In this document: positions 19,416 through 26,537 of the stretch, piece by piece
How positions within the stretch are numbered: position 1 is the stretch's first letter
Layout: every line of letters starts with the position of its first letter
DNA from: Azotobacter paspali
Lineage (GTDB): Bacteria; Pseudomonadota; Gammaproteobacteria; Pseudomonadales; Pseudomonadaceae
NCBI RefSeq assembly: GCF_042434745.1
Contig: NZ_JBHLSS010000067.1
Direction: 5' to 3' (one strand)
Length of the DNA: 48,624 nt
Translations under genes and position numbers: made by a program
Notes under the pieces: generated by a model
The model's database searches: none
The model's input: only the letters and a program-made list of their open reading frames with translations
Told to the model about the DNA's origin: nothing

Positions 19416-20336
19416 TCAGCCGAGGCCGAGTTCCCGCCAGAGGCGCGCGGCGCTGTGGTGGAGAATGCCGTGGCGCCGCGCCAGGGCGGCGCGGTCCCGG
19501 TCGTAGCCGCCGCCGATCACGCCGAGCACCGCGATCCCGCGCGCGAGGCAGTGGCGCAGCACGGTGCCGTCGCGGGCGGCGAGGCCAGCATCGCTAAGCG
19601 CTAGGTAACCGAGGGCATCGTCCTGGTGCACGTCCACGCCGGCGTCGTAGAGCACAAGGTCCGGCTGGTACAGCGGCAACAGGTAGTTCAGCGCGTCGTC
19701 GACCACCTTCAGGTAGTCGGCGTCGCCCATGCCGCGCGGCAAGCCGATGTCCCAGTCGCTTCTGGCCTTGCGCGCCGGGAAGTTCTGCTCGCAGTGCAGC
19801 GACACGGTGATCGCCTCTGGGGTGTCTTCGAGGATGCGCGCGGTGCCGTCGCCCTGGTGCACGTCGCAGTCGAAGATCAGCACGCGGCCGACCCGCCCGC
19901 TCGCCAGCAGGTAGCGGGAAACCACCGCCAGGTCGTTGAAGATGCAGAAGCCGGAAGGATGGTCGTGGTGGGCGTGATGAGTGCCGCCGGCCAGGTGGCA
20001 GGCGAGTCCGTGTTCCAGGGCCAATTCCGCGGTCAGCAGCGAGCCGCCCACCGCCAGCACGGTGCGCCGGGCCAGCGCCGGGGTCCAGGGCAGGCCCAGG
20101 CGGCGCAGTTCCTCGCTGCTCAGTGCGCCGCTGCAGTAGCGCTCGATGTAGGCCGGGTCGTGGGCCAGGGTGAGGATGTCCGTCGGACAGGGCTCGGGGC
20201 GGCGCAGCTCGGCGTCGCTGGTCAGGCCGCTGTCGACCAGATGATCGTGCAGCAAGCGGAACTTTTCCATGGGAAAGCGGTGGCCCTCCGGGAGGGGCGG
20301 GCTGTATTCGTCGTGGTAGACCAGCGGCAAGGACAT
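19416..20336 (-). CDS. Histone deacetylase-family amidohydrolase
   Basis: The 306-residue protein has the HDAC/acetylpolyamine amidohydrolase fold: the His pair GTHHAHHDHPSGFCIFND (about 119-135), zinc ligands in FDCDVHQGDGT (Asp158, His160) and the third Asp in DAGVDVHQDD. Bacterial members deacetylate small molecules such as acetylpolyamines or acetoin-related substrates, or protein lysines; this one is not assignable. The start MSLPLVYHDEYSPPLPEGH at 20336 has GGAG upstream and fits related proteins better than the ATG ten codons earlier. The catalytic tyrosine equivalent is not identified with confidence. Confidence 0.88.
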   Translation of the reverse strand: MSLPLVYHDEYSPPLPEGHRFPMEKFRLLHDHLVDSGLTSDAELRRPEPCPTDILTLAHDPAYIERYCSGALSSEELRRLGLPWTPALARRTVLAVGGSLLTAELALEHGLACHLAGGTHHAHHDHPSGFCIFNDLAVVSRYLLASGRVGRVLIFDCDVHQGDGTARILEDTPEAITVSLHCEQNFPARKARSDWDIGLPRGMGDADYLKVVDDALNYLLPLYQPDLVLYDAGVDVHQDDALGYLALSDAGLAARDGTVLRHCLARGIAVLGVIGGGYDRDRAALARRHGILHHSAARLWRELGLG

Positions 20337-20390
20337 GGCGGCACTCCGCGGCAAGGGGCGGTCCATGATGGCGGGCAGCCGTGGCGGGGC

Positions 20391-20627
20391 TCAAGTGCGC
20401 CGGATGCGGATATCGCTGACGCCAAGCTCCTCGGTGCGGCTTTCCAGGCTGGGCCGGGTGGGCCGCTCCCAGGGCGCGTCCTCGGCGATCTGCAGTTGCG
20501 CAATGTGCTTGAGCAGGATCTGCAGGCGCGCCTGATTCAGGGTCGGTTCGCTGTAGCCCTGCATGGTCAGGGAGTCGCTCCGGCCGTTGATGCTGTACTG
20601 GACGATATAGTGTTCGAGTCTGGTCAT
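20391..20627 (-). CDS. Small conserved hypothetical protein
   Basis: A 78-residue protein, MTRLEHYIVQYSING..., with a predicted beta-hairpin start and an amphipathic helix (residues 30-47). It has a good ribosome-binding site (AGGAAGAG, about 6 bases before ATG). No family recognised. It lies 54 bases upstream of the HDAC-family gene on the same strand, so it probably heads that transcript, and is divergent from ftnA. The reading frame has the codon usage of its neighbours. Confidence 0.6.
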   Translation of the reverse strand: MTRLEHYIVQYSINGRSDSLTMQGYSEPTLNQARLQILLKHIAQLQIAEDAPWERPTRPSLESRTEELGVSDIRIRRT

Positions 20628-20792
20628 GGTGCTCTTCCTGCTTGTCGCTGTAGCGTTTGACCTGCAGAATCATGCGGGTTTCCTGATTTTGGCCGGCTAT
20701 GCTTCTGGGAAACTCGGTAAGCGGCCGGTCTTGACCATGAAGCGCCCAAGACCGATCCTTGCGCGCTTTCTTTCAGTTAACGGGGGGTTTAA

Positions 20793-21257
20793 ATGCAGGG
20801 GCAGGCGCAAGTCGTCGACTATTTGAAGGAATTGCTGCGCGGCGAACTGGCGGCACGCGATCAGTACATGCTGCACTCGCGGATATACGCCGATTGGGGC
20901 CTGAGCAAGCTCCACGAGCGCATGGACCACGAGATGAGCGAGGAGACCCAGCATGCCGACGCTCTGCTGAAACGCATCCTGTTTCTGCAGGGAGCGCCGG
21001 ACATGAGTCCCGAGCCGATCAATCCGGGGCAGACCGTGCCGGAAATGCTGCGCAACGACCTGGCGCTCGAGTACCACGTGCGCGACGCGCTGGCCAAGGG
21101 CATCGAGCTCTGCGAACAGCTCGGCGACTATGTCACCCGCAACATCCTCCAGGCGCAGCTCGACGACACCGAGGAAGACCATGCCTACTGGCTGGAGCAG
21201 CAGCTCGGCCTGATCGATCGCATCGGCTTGCAGAACTACCTGCAGTCGCAGATGTGA
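20793..21257 (+). CDS. ftnA: Bacterial ferritin FtnA (bacterioferritin-like, no haem ligand)
   Basis: The 154-residue iron-storage protein forms a 24-mer shell. Ferroxidase-site residues are in place: Glu18, Tyr25, Glu51, His54, Glu93, Glu127 and His130. The haem-ligating Met52 of true bacterioferritins is Thr here (EETQHAD), as in Pseudomonas aeruginosa FtnA (formerly BfrA), to which it is very similar throughout, including the ending QNYLQSQM. It should therefore store iron without binding haem in homopolymers. A terminator hairpin follows the stop codon. No Fur box was identified by eye in the 165-base promoter region. Confidence 0.93.
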   Translation: MQGQAQVVDYLKELLRGELAARDQYMLHSRIYADWGLSKLHERMDHEMSEETQHADALLKRILFLQGAPDMSPEPINPGQTVPEMLRNDLALEYHVRDALAKGIELCEQLGDYVTRNILQAQLDDTEEDHAYWLEQQLGLIDRIGLQNYLQSQM

Positions 21258-21264
21258 GTTTCCG

Positions 21265-21283
21265 CTCCGGCCTACGGCCGGAG
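21265..21283 (+). terminator. Terminator after ftnA
   Basis: CTCCGGCC and GGCCGGAG form an 8-bp stem with a three-base loop, followed by TCTTT, eight bases after the ftnA stop. It lies between convergent ftnA and cueR. Confidence 0.75.
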
Positions 21284-21305
21284 TCTTTCGCCATGGGGCT
21301 CGCCG

Positions 21306-21722
21306 TCAGGATGGACATCGGTCCATGCGCTGGCCGCCCGTCTTCAGCTCCCTGATGATCGGACAGTCCGGGCGCTCGTCGCCCCGGCAGTGATCCACCA
21401 GGTTGCGGAGCGTGTCGCGCAGGCTGGCGAGTGTATCGATCCGGCACTCCAGCCCTTCGATATGCGCGCAGAGCAGCGCCTTCACCGCGGCGCTGGTGCG
21501 CTGGCTGTTTTCCCAGAGGTCGAGTAGCCAGCCGACCTCGGCCAGCGAAAAGCCCAGATCCCGCGAACGCTTGATGAAGGCGAGGCGCTGCAGATCGGCC
21601 TTGGTGTAGTGGCGATAGCCATTGGTACCGTGCCCGGCCGGGGCGATCAGGCCGATGGCTTCGTAATGGCGGATCATTTTGGCGGACAGGCCGCTGTGCT
21701 TCGCTGCTTGGCCGATGTTCAT
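21306..21722 (-). CDS. cueR: Copper-responsive MerR-family regulator CueR
   Basis: The 138-residue protein has the MerR N-terminal winged helix (MNIGQAAKHSGLSAKMIRHYE), a dimerisation helix, and the Cu(I) loop HCRGDERPDCPII, whose two cysteines match Cys112 and Cys120 of CueR. It activates copper-export genes by twisting promoters with a 19-base spacer; exactly such a promoter lies between it and copZ. No copA ATPase gene is in the window, so CopA must be elsewhere. A further Cys lies in the C-terminal MDRCPS tail. Confidence 0.93.
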   Translation of the reverse strand: MNIGQAAKHSGLSAKMIRHYEAIGLIAPAGHGTNGYRHYTKADLQRLAFIKRSRDLGFSLAEVGWLLDLWENSQRTSAAVKALLCAHIEGLECRIDTLASLRDTLRNLVDHCRGDERPDCPIIRELKTGGQRMDRCPS

Positions 21723-21762
21723 CGCAGCTTTCCTCTACAGGGCCACTGGCCCGTTCCGGGAC

Positions 21763-21793
21763 TTGACCTTGCCCGGGGGGCAAGCTCGACACT
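21763..21793 (+). promoter_or_regulatory. CueR-type promoter of copZ
   Basis: TTGACC (21763-21768) and GACACT (21788-21793) are separated by 19 bases, the long spacer of MerR-family promoters. The spacer holds the dyad CTTGCC-N4-GGCAAG (21768-21783), the half-sites typical of CueR operators. It is 31 bases upstream of the copZ ATG. Confidence 0.82.
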
Positions 21794-21824
21794 GTGCCCT
21801 CCCATTCTCTAGAGGAGTGTCAGG

Positions 21825-22022
21825 ATGCAGAAGTTTCAAGTGAAGGGCATGAGTTGCGGCCATTGCGTACGCGCCGTCACCCAGGCGGTGCAGGCGCTGG
21901 ATGCCGCAGCCGAGGTGCAGGTGGACCTGCCCAGCGGCGAGGTGAGGGTGACCAGCCGGTTGCCTGCCGAGCAGGTGATGGAGGCGATCCGCGAGGAGGG
22001 CTACGAGGTGGCGCCGGTCTGA
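21825..22022 (+). CDS. copZ: Copper chaperone CopZ (HMA domain)
   Basis: A single 65-residue heavy-metal-associated domain with the Cu(I) site GMSCGHC (residues 8-14) and the conserved end EEGYEVAPV. It binds cytosolic copper and passes it to CueR and copper ATPases. It is divergent from cueR and preceded by a CueR-type promoter. Its last 22 bases overlap the end of the convergent TetR gene. Confidence 0.95.
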   Translation: MQKFQVKGMSCGHCVRAVTQAVQALDAAAEVQVDLPSGEVRVTSRLPAEQVMEAIREEGYEVAPV

Positions 22023-22654
22023 ACGGGGCGCTGGCCGGCGATCCGCCAGTCGCAGAGCAGGCCACTGAACAGGGCGTCGATCATCACCGGCGCCTCGATC
22101 TGGAGGTCGAACAGTCCGGGATCGCGCAGGCCGTCGCTGAGCATGCCGACCAGGGTGGCGTGCAGTAGGCGCGCCGCCAATGGCGGGCTGATGCCGGGAC
22201 GCAGGCGTTGCCGCTCGCGTTCGAACTGTTCCTCGCTGAGGGCGATGAACTGGTTGATGAAGTTGGTATGGCGTTCCTGGGCGTCGCTCAATTCGTCGGT
22301 GAATTCGCAGCGCATCAGCAGGATCGTCAGGATGTTGCGCTCCTGCTCGTTGACGGCCAGGTCGGCCATGATTTCCACGAGCAGGTCGCGCAGATTCTGC
22401 AGGGGGTAAGCTTGCGCCGGGGCATTCAGCCGCTCGGCGATCTGTTCCGGCCGAGGGCGGACCTGGTCGAGTATCTCGTTGAGCAGATGGCTCTTGTTCT
22501 GGAAATGCCAGTAGACCGCACCACGGGTCACGCCGCTGGCGCGGGCGATCTGTTCCAGGCTGGTATGGGCCACGCCGTTGCGTAGAAATAGCCGCTCGGC
22601 GGTAGCAAGGATGTTTTCGCGGGTCTTTTCGGCATCAGCCTTGGTTCGGCGCAT
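22001..22654 (-). CDS. TetR-family repressor, TtgR/AcrR type
   Basis: The 217-residue protein begins MRRTKADAEKTREN, with the TetR helix-turn-helix SLEQIARASGVTRGAVYWHF (residues 33-52), the pattern of efflux-pump repressors such as TtgR and AcrR, and a C-terminal ligand domain. The ATG at 22654 is preferred; the open frame continues 91 codons upstream without similarity. The divergent neighbour is an MFS pump, and a sequence matching the TtgR operator lies between them at 22817-22840. I infer it represses that pump, and itself, until an aromatic or drug ligand binds. No RND pump genes are present. Confidence 0.88.
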   Translation of the reverse strand: MRRTKADAEKTRENILATAERLFLRNGVAHTSLEQIARASGVTRGAVYWHFQNKSHLLNEILDQVRPRPEQIAERLNAPAQAYPLQNLRDLLVEIMADLAVNEQERNILTILLMRCEFTDELSDAQERHTNFINQFIALSEEQFERERQRLRPGISPPLAARLLHATLVGMLSDGLRDPGLFDLQIEAPVMIDALFSGLLCDWRIAGQRPVQTGATS

Positions 22655-22816
22655 AGCGTGTTCTGAATGATTGGCGGTAATGAAAAATCCCTTTACGGGC
22701 TGGCTCCAACCCTTGGCCCGTGCAGGAGCTGCGCCAGTCGACAGGACCGGTTGCGCTCGGCTGAGGTACTGGAGTTTACCTGCCTTTGCTGCCTGGAACG
22801 CTCTGTTTACTCCTTG

Positions 22817-22840
22817 TTTACAAGCACATCCGCATGTAAG
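22817..22840. promoter_or_regulatory. TtgR-like operator
   Basis: TTTACAA-N10-ATGTAAG occurs in the 273-base region between tetR and the MFS gene. As I recall it, the Pseudomonas putida TtgR operator has the same two blocks with the same ten-base spacing. The site lies 162 bases upstream of the tetR start and 87 bases upstream of the MFS start. Related TTGTTTAC-type sequence just upstream (22805-22810) may be a second half site. Confidence 0.6.
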
Positions 22841-22927
22841 CATCCGCCGGATGCCGTCGTATCCTTCGCCCTCCGTTCTTCTCCAAACGTTCCGTGGCCG
22901 TCCTCGCTGCGGAGGGAGTTCGCCCAC

Positions 22928-24106
22928 TTGACTCTACCCTTGCTGCTGATTCTCGGTGCCCTGACGGCCTTCGGTCCACTGGCCATCGACTTCTACCTGC
23001 CCAGCTTTCCTACCCTGGCCGCCGCCTTCGGCACCGATGTGGAGCATGTTCAATTGTCCCTGGCGGCCTATTTCATCGGCATGACCATCGGCCAACTGGC
23101 CTACGGGCCGCTGGCCGACCGCCTCGGCCGGCGCCTGCCACTGCTTTTCGGCGTCGCATTGTTCAGTTTGGCATCGCTGGCTTGCGCCCTGGCCGGCAGC
23201 CTCGAGCAACTGATCGTGGCGCGCTTCGCCCAGGCGCTCGGTGGCTGCGCCGGCATTGTGGTCGCCCGCGCCGTGGTCCGCGATCTGTGCGACCCGCTGA
23301 CCAGCGCGAAGGTGTTTTCCCGCCTGATGCTGGTGATGGGACTGGCACCTATCCTCGCGCCCCTGGCCGGCGGACTGTTGCTCCAGGCGTTCGGTTGGCA
23401 GTCGATCTTCCTCTGCCTGGCCCTGTTCGGTACGCTGACCTTCCTGGCCGTACTCCTGCTGCTGCCGGAAACCCTGGCCGGCGATACGCCGCGCCCTTCC
23501 TTCGGCGAGGGTTTCCAGCGCTACTTCGGGCTGCTGCGCGACCGGGAGTTCATGAGCTTCAGCCTAGCCGGCGGGGTGGCCATGGCCGGGATGTTCGCCT
23601 ACATCGCCGGCTCGCCGTTCGTCTTCATCGAACTCTACGGGGTACCGGAGGAGCACTATGGCTGGCTGTTCGGCAGCAACGCGGCGGGCTTCATCCTGGT
23701 GTCCCAGCTCAATGCCCGGGTGCTGCACTGGCGCGGCCCGGGGTTCTGGCTGCGCCGGGTGATCTGGCTGCATGCCGGCAGCGCACTGGTCTTGCTGCTG
23801 GTGGCGCTGGCCCGGCCGGCGACGCTATGGCCACTGCTGCCGCCGCTGTTCGTCTGCATTGCCAGCCTCGGGGCGATCATGCCCAACGCCATGGCCTGCG
23901 CCCTGGCCAAGCAGGGTGCTCAGGTGGGTAGCGCCTCGGCATTGCTGGGCAGCCTGCAGTTTTGCATGGCGGCGCTGGCCTCGGCCCTGGTCGGTGCGCT
24001 GCACGACGGCAGCGCCCTGCCCATGGCCCAGGTGATCGGCCTGTGTGCACTGATCGCGGCGGGCGTCGGCTGGTACAGCGGCCAACTGGATACCCGGTCG
24101 CGTTGA
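22928..24106 (+). CDS. MFS drug-resistance transporter, Bcr/CflA family
   Basis: The 392-residue permease has 12 predicted helices and Bcr/CflA signatures: GPLAIDFYLPSFP in helix 1, the GPLADRLGRR motif A after helix 2, and ARFAQALGGCAGIVVARAVVRD. Members expel bicyclomycin, chloramphenicol, sulfonamides or small metabolites by proton antiport. I chose TTG at 22928 because it aligns with the family's N-terminus (LTLPLLLILGALTAFGP) and GGAGGG lies about 10 bases upstream; the frame is open further upstream but that part is divergent promoter region. Likely controlled by the adjacent TtgR-like repressor. Confidence 0.88.
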   Translation: MTLPLLLILGALTAFGPLAIDFYLPSFPTLAAAFGTDVEHVQLSLAAYFIGMTIGQLAYGPLADRLGRRLPLLFGVALFSLASLACALAGSLEQLIVARFAQALGGCAGIVVARAVVRDLCDPLTSAKVFSRLMLVMGLAPILAPLAGGLLLQAFGWQSIFLCLALFGTLTFLAVLLLLPETLAGDTPRPSFGEGFQRYFGLLRDREFMSFSLAGGVAMAGMFAYIAGSPFVFIELYGVPEEHYGWLFGSNAAGFILVSQLNARVLHWRGPGFWLRRVIWLHAGSALVLLLVALARPATLWPLLPPLFVCIASLGAIMPNAMACALAKQGAQVGSASALLGSLQFCMAALASALVGALHDGSALPMAQVIGLCALIAAGVGWYSGQLDTRSR

Positions 24107-24115
24107 GCGCGTCGT

Positions 24116-24280
24116 TCAGCGCTCGTTCCGCGGCCAGGAATGCGGTGCCTTCAGGCGGTTCTCCAGGCGATTGGCGAACTTGCGGGCCTCGTGTTCGCTA
24201 CGAAACGGTATCGCGAACCTGTCCAGTTGCACCGTCCAGCGGTCCCGGGGGCCGACGATCGGTCGAATGATGACGTGCAT
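24116..24280 (-). CDS. Small basic protein of 54 residues
   Basis: The frame MHVIIRPIVGPRDRW...SWPRNER has a strong ribosome-binding site (AAAGGAG, 5-6 bases before the ATG) and a coherent make-up: a beta-strand start, then FRSEHEARKFANRLENRL, which predicts as an amphipathic helix. It resembles DUF2188-like small proteins in layout but I cannot assign a family. It is convergent with the MFS gene, 9 bases from its stop. The 265 bases between it and the PepSY gene hold both promoters. Confidence 0.65.
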   Translation of the reverse strand: MHVIIRPIVGPRDRWTVQLDRFAIPFRSEHEARKFANRLENRLKAPHSWPRNER

Positions 24281-24483
24281 GGCTTTCTCCTTTCTTGTCG
24301 CCGCCGGGGCAGGTCGCGCCCGGCACTACCTTTCTTTCCGGAATGCTCCGGCTGCGCGGCGTCGCGCTGGATGACACGGGTCAAGAGGGGCCGGAAGCGC
24401 ACTGTGGCAAATCGCCTGCCCGCGGCGTCGCTTGCCGATGGGTGATCGAGCTTGGCCGTAGCGATCATGCTGGCCGACTATCG

Positions 24484-24499
24484 TTAAGGTTGCTTTAAT
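24484..24499 (+). promoter_or_regulatory. Candidate response-regulator box (TTAAG-N6-TTAAT)
   Basis: TTAAG-N6-TTAAT is 47 bases upstream of the PepSY gene. It differs by one base from the TTAAG-N6-TTAAG direct repeat described for BqsR (CarR) of P. aeruginosa and also resembles PmrA boxes. PepSY-domain genes are among known targets of such iron- or calcium-sensing regulators. No two-component genes are nearby. Confidence 0.45.
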
Positions 24500-24545
24500 G
24501 CGACAGGCACAGAGTCGCGCCACTATTTCACACGAGGTCGTTTCC

Positions 24546-24812
24546 ATGCGCAAAATCATCCTGCTGGGTCTCGCCCTGGCCAGCCCGCTGGCTCTCGCCG
24601 GCCCCCGCTGCAGCGAGGTCGACAAGGCCCAGTGGCAGGACTCGGCGAAGTTCCAGGAACAGCTCAAGGCTCAGGGCTACGAGATCAGGAAGTTCAAGGT
24701 TACCGACGGCAACTGCTACGAGATCTACGGATTCGACAAGGACAGGCGCAAGGTCGAGATCTACTTCGATCCGGTGAGCGGCAAGCCAGTCAAGGAAAAC
24801 ATCAAGGACTGA
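24546..24812 (+). CDS. Periplasmic PepSY-domain protein
   Basis: The 88-residue product has a signal peptide (MRKIILLGLALASPLALA, cleaved near residue 19) and one PepSY domain with the usual YEIRKFKVTDGNCYEIYGFDKDRRK pattern, split here by a Cys. PepSY proteins of this size are found with two-component systems and cytochromes. It is followed six bases later by a cytochrome b561, and the pair looks like an operon for redox or metal homeostasis. ATG at 24546 chosen for the signal peptide; GAGG lies upstream. Confidence 0.82.
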   Translation: MRKIILLGLALASPLALAGPRCSEVDKAQWQDSAKFQEQLKAQGYEIRKFKVTDGNCYEIYGFDKDRRKVEIYFDPVSGKPVKENIKD

Positions 24813-24818
24813 GCGGTC

Positions 24819-25346
24819 GTGGGCAGCGAAACCCTGCGCCTGTGGGACCCGCTGGTGCGCCTGTTCCACTGGTCGCTGGCCGGCGTGTTCGTCGCCAACT
24901 ATTTCTTTACCGAGACGGGCGAGTCCTGGCATGTCTGGCTGGGCTACTTCGCGCTGGCCTGGATTCCGATCCGGGTGTTGTGGGGATTCGTCGGCACGCC
25001 GGCGGCGCGCTGGGCGGATTTCTGGCCGACCCGGGCGCGTCTGGCCGAGCACCTGCGGGCGCTGGGGAGCGGTCGTTCGTACCACCGGCTCGGTCATTCG
25101 CCGCTGGGCGCGCTGGTGATGATCCTGATGATGGCCTGCATGTCCGGCCTCGGCGTGAGCGGCTTCCTGATGAAGGAGGTCGACTACTTCTGGGGCTCGG
25201 ATGCGCTCGAGGTGCTGCACGAGTCGCTGGCCGACGTTCTGCTCGTGCTGGTCTGCCTGCATTTGGCGGCGGCTTTGATCGAAAGCGTCCGTCTGCGCGA
25301 GAACCTGCCCCTGTCGATGATCACCGGTCGGCGGCGCAAGCTGTAG
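24819..25346 (+). CDS. Cytochrome b561-type membrane protein
   Basis: The 175-residue protein has four hydrophobic helices and the Ni-hydrogenase/cytochrome b561 start RLWDPLVRLFHWSLAG. Likely haem ligands are His17, His38 (WHVWLGY), and two late histidines (LHESLAD and CLHLAAA). It should pass electrons across the inner membrane to a periplasmic partner. It starts with GTG, six bases after the PepSY stop, so the two are co-translated. In other bacteria such PepSY/b561 pairs accompany ferric reductases; that role is inference here. Confidence 0.88.
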   Translation: MGSETLRLWDPLVRLFHWSLAGVFVANYFFTETGESWHVWLGYFALAWIPIRVLWGFVGTPAARWADFWPTRARLAEHLRALGSGRSYHRLGHSPLGALVMILMMACMSGLGVSGFLMKEVDYFWGSDALEVLHESLADVLLVLVCLHLAAALIESVRLRENLPLSMITGRRRKL

Positions 25347-25669
25347 CCGGGAATTGCCCAGCCGATTGGCGATTTTTTACGCAACCTGCTGGAGCCCGCG
25401 CTGGCTCGACATCCGGCCCAGCCATCCCGGCTTTATCCACAGCCTTTTCCCCGCCTATTGTTGAGAAACGCAGTCCGATCTCGGGAAAAACCCTCCGCTG
25501 CTCGGGAGCCTGTGGACGAAGGGGAGGGCAGGCCACCGGGGCGGCGCTGGACGAAAACTGTACGGAGCGTCCGCGAGCCAGGTCCGCTGCGGCCGCCAGC
25601 CACTCATCCCGGCGTTATTCACAGTTGTGCCCACAGTCTTTGTGAATAAAAGCCGGATGCGGCGTCCCA
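25347..25669. other. Intergenic region with DnaA-box-like cluster
   Basis: This 323-base gap between convergent genes holds three exact matches to TTWTNCACA: TTATCCACA at 25433-25441, TTATTCACA at 25615-25623, and the inverse TGTGAATAA at 25641-25649. The last two face each other across 17 bases. TGTGGACGAA at 25511 is a weaker variant. A short T-rich stretch (25372-25379) lies at the left. No gene or clear terminator is visible. No dnaA, dnaN or rpmH is near, so this is not the usual pseudomonad origin. Confidence 0.55.
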
Positions 25670-26440
25670 TCAGTCGTATTCCGCCGGCTCGTGGTCGCCC
25701 AGCAGGCGTCGCTGGCGCGCCGTGCAGGCGGCCAGCACTGCCGGATCGAAGCGCCAATACAGGTAGGGCGAGAACTTCTGCGCCACCATCCGCCGGCCGT
25801 AGTGCACCTGCAGCAGGTAGCGTGTCCGGTCCGGCGTGCGGTTGCGACTGCCGGCATGCCAGAGTTCGCTGCGAAAGAACAGCAGGTCGCCGGCCCGGCA
25901 CAGTACCGGTTCGGGCGCGAGGCCCTGCCAGTGCTCCTCGCCCGGATGGGGCGGCCGACCGGCGCGGTGGCTGCCGGGAATGACCAGGGTCGGACAGAGA
26001 TCCTCGTCGATCTCGTCGAGGTAGAGATGCGCCGTGCAAATCTGCATGGGCAACTGGAAGGCCGGATCGGCGAGCAGGTTCGGCGGCAGTTCCATGACCA
26101 GATAGTCGAGGTGCAGGCCGGCGCCGATGAAGCCGGGATGGCAACGCCAAGCGGTCTGGCCGATCACATGGCAGTCGGCGCCGAGCGCGGCTTCGGCCAG
26201 TTCGATCACCCCCGGCAGGTCGAGGTAAGGCAGCCACAGAGGCGATCGGTCGAATACGCACTTGTAGTGATCAACCAGGCCGGTGTAGTCCCAGTGCTCG
26301 GGTTCGAGACGATCGATGGCGTCGCGCAACCTGGCGATCTGTCCGGCATCCAGCGCGCCGGGCAGCAATGTGAAGCCCTCCTCGTGCAGCGCCTGCAGAC
26401 GCCGGGCGGTCGGTTCCGGGATGACGGAGACATGGGGCAT
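25670..26440 (-). CDS. Phytanoyl-CoA dioxygenase (PhyH)-family Fe(II)/2-oxoglutarate enzyme
   Basis: The 256-residue protein has the double-stranded beta-helix iron triad: HLD at residues 110-112 and His195 in LWHAGSRN, with Arg201 or Arg205 placed to hold 2-oxoglutarate. It belongs to the PhyH family, which hydroxylates diverse small molecules; the substrate is unknown. It stands alone, divergent from the hydrolase at 26538 with 97 bases between. ATG at 26440 (MPHVSVIPEP). Confidence 0.83.
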   Translation of the reverse strand: MPHVSVIPEPTARRLQALHEEGFTLLPGALDAGQIARLRDAIDRLEPEHWDYTGLVDHYKCVFDRSPLWLPYLDLPGVIELAEAALGADCHVIGQTAWRCHPGFIGAGLHLDYLVMELPPNLLADPAFQLPMQICTAHLYLDEIDEDLCPTLVIPGSHRAGRPPHPGEEHWQGLAPEPVLCRAGDLLFFRSELWHAGSRNRTPDRTRYLLQVHYGRRMVAQKFSPYLYWRFDPAVLAACTARQRRLLGDHEPAEYD

Positions 26441-26537
26441 ACTTTCGGTTTCCGCTTTTCGCTCAGTCTAGAACCGTCGGCGCGGGCTCTGCATCCGCTA
26501 TGCTGCGGCTCCTCATCCTGGTCGCCGAGGGTCGTCC

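Noticed and set aside
25347..25669. Chromosomal replication origin
   Set aside because: DnaA-like boxes are present, but there is no dnaA, dnaN or rpmH, and no clear AT-rich unwinding region with ordered boxes.
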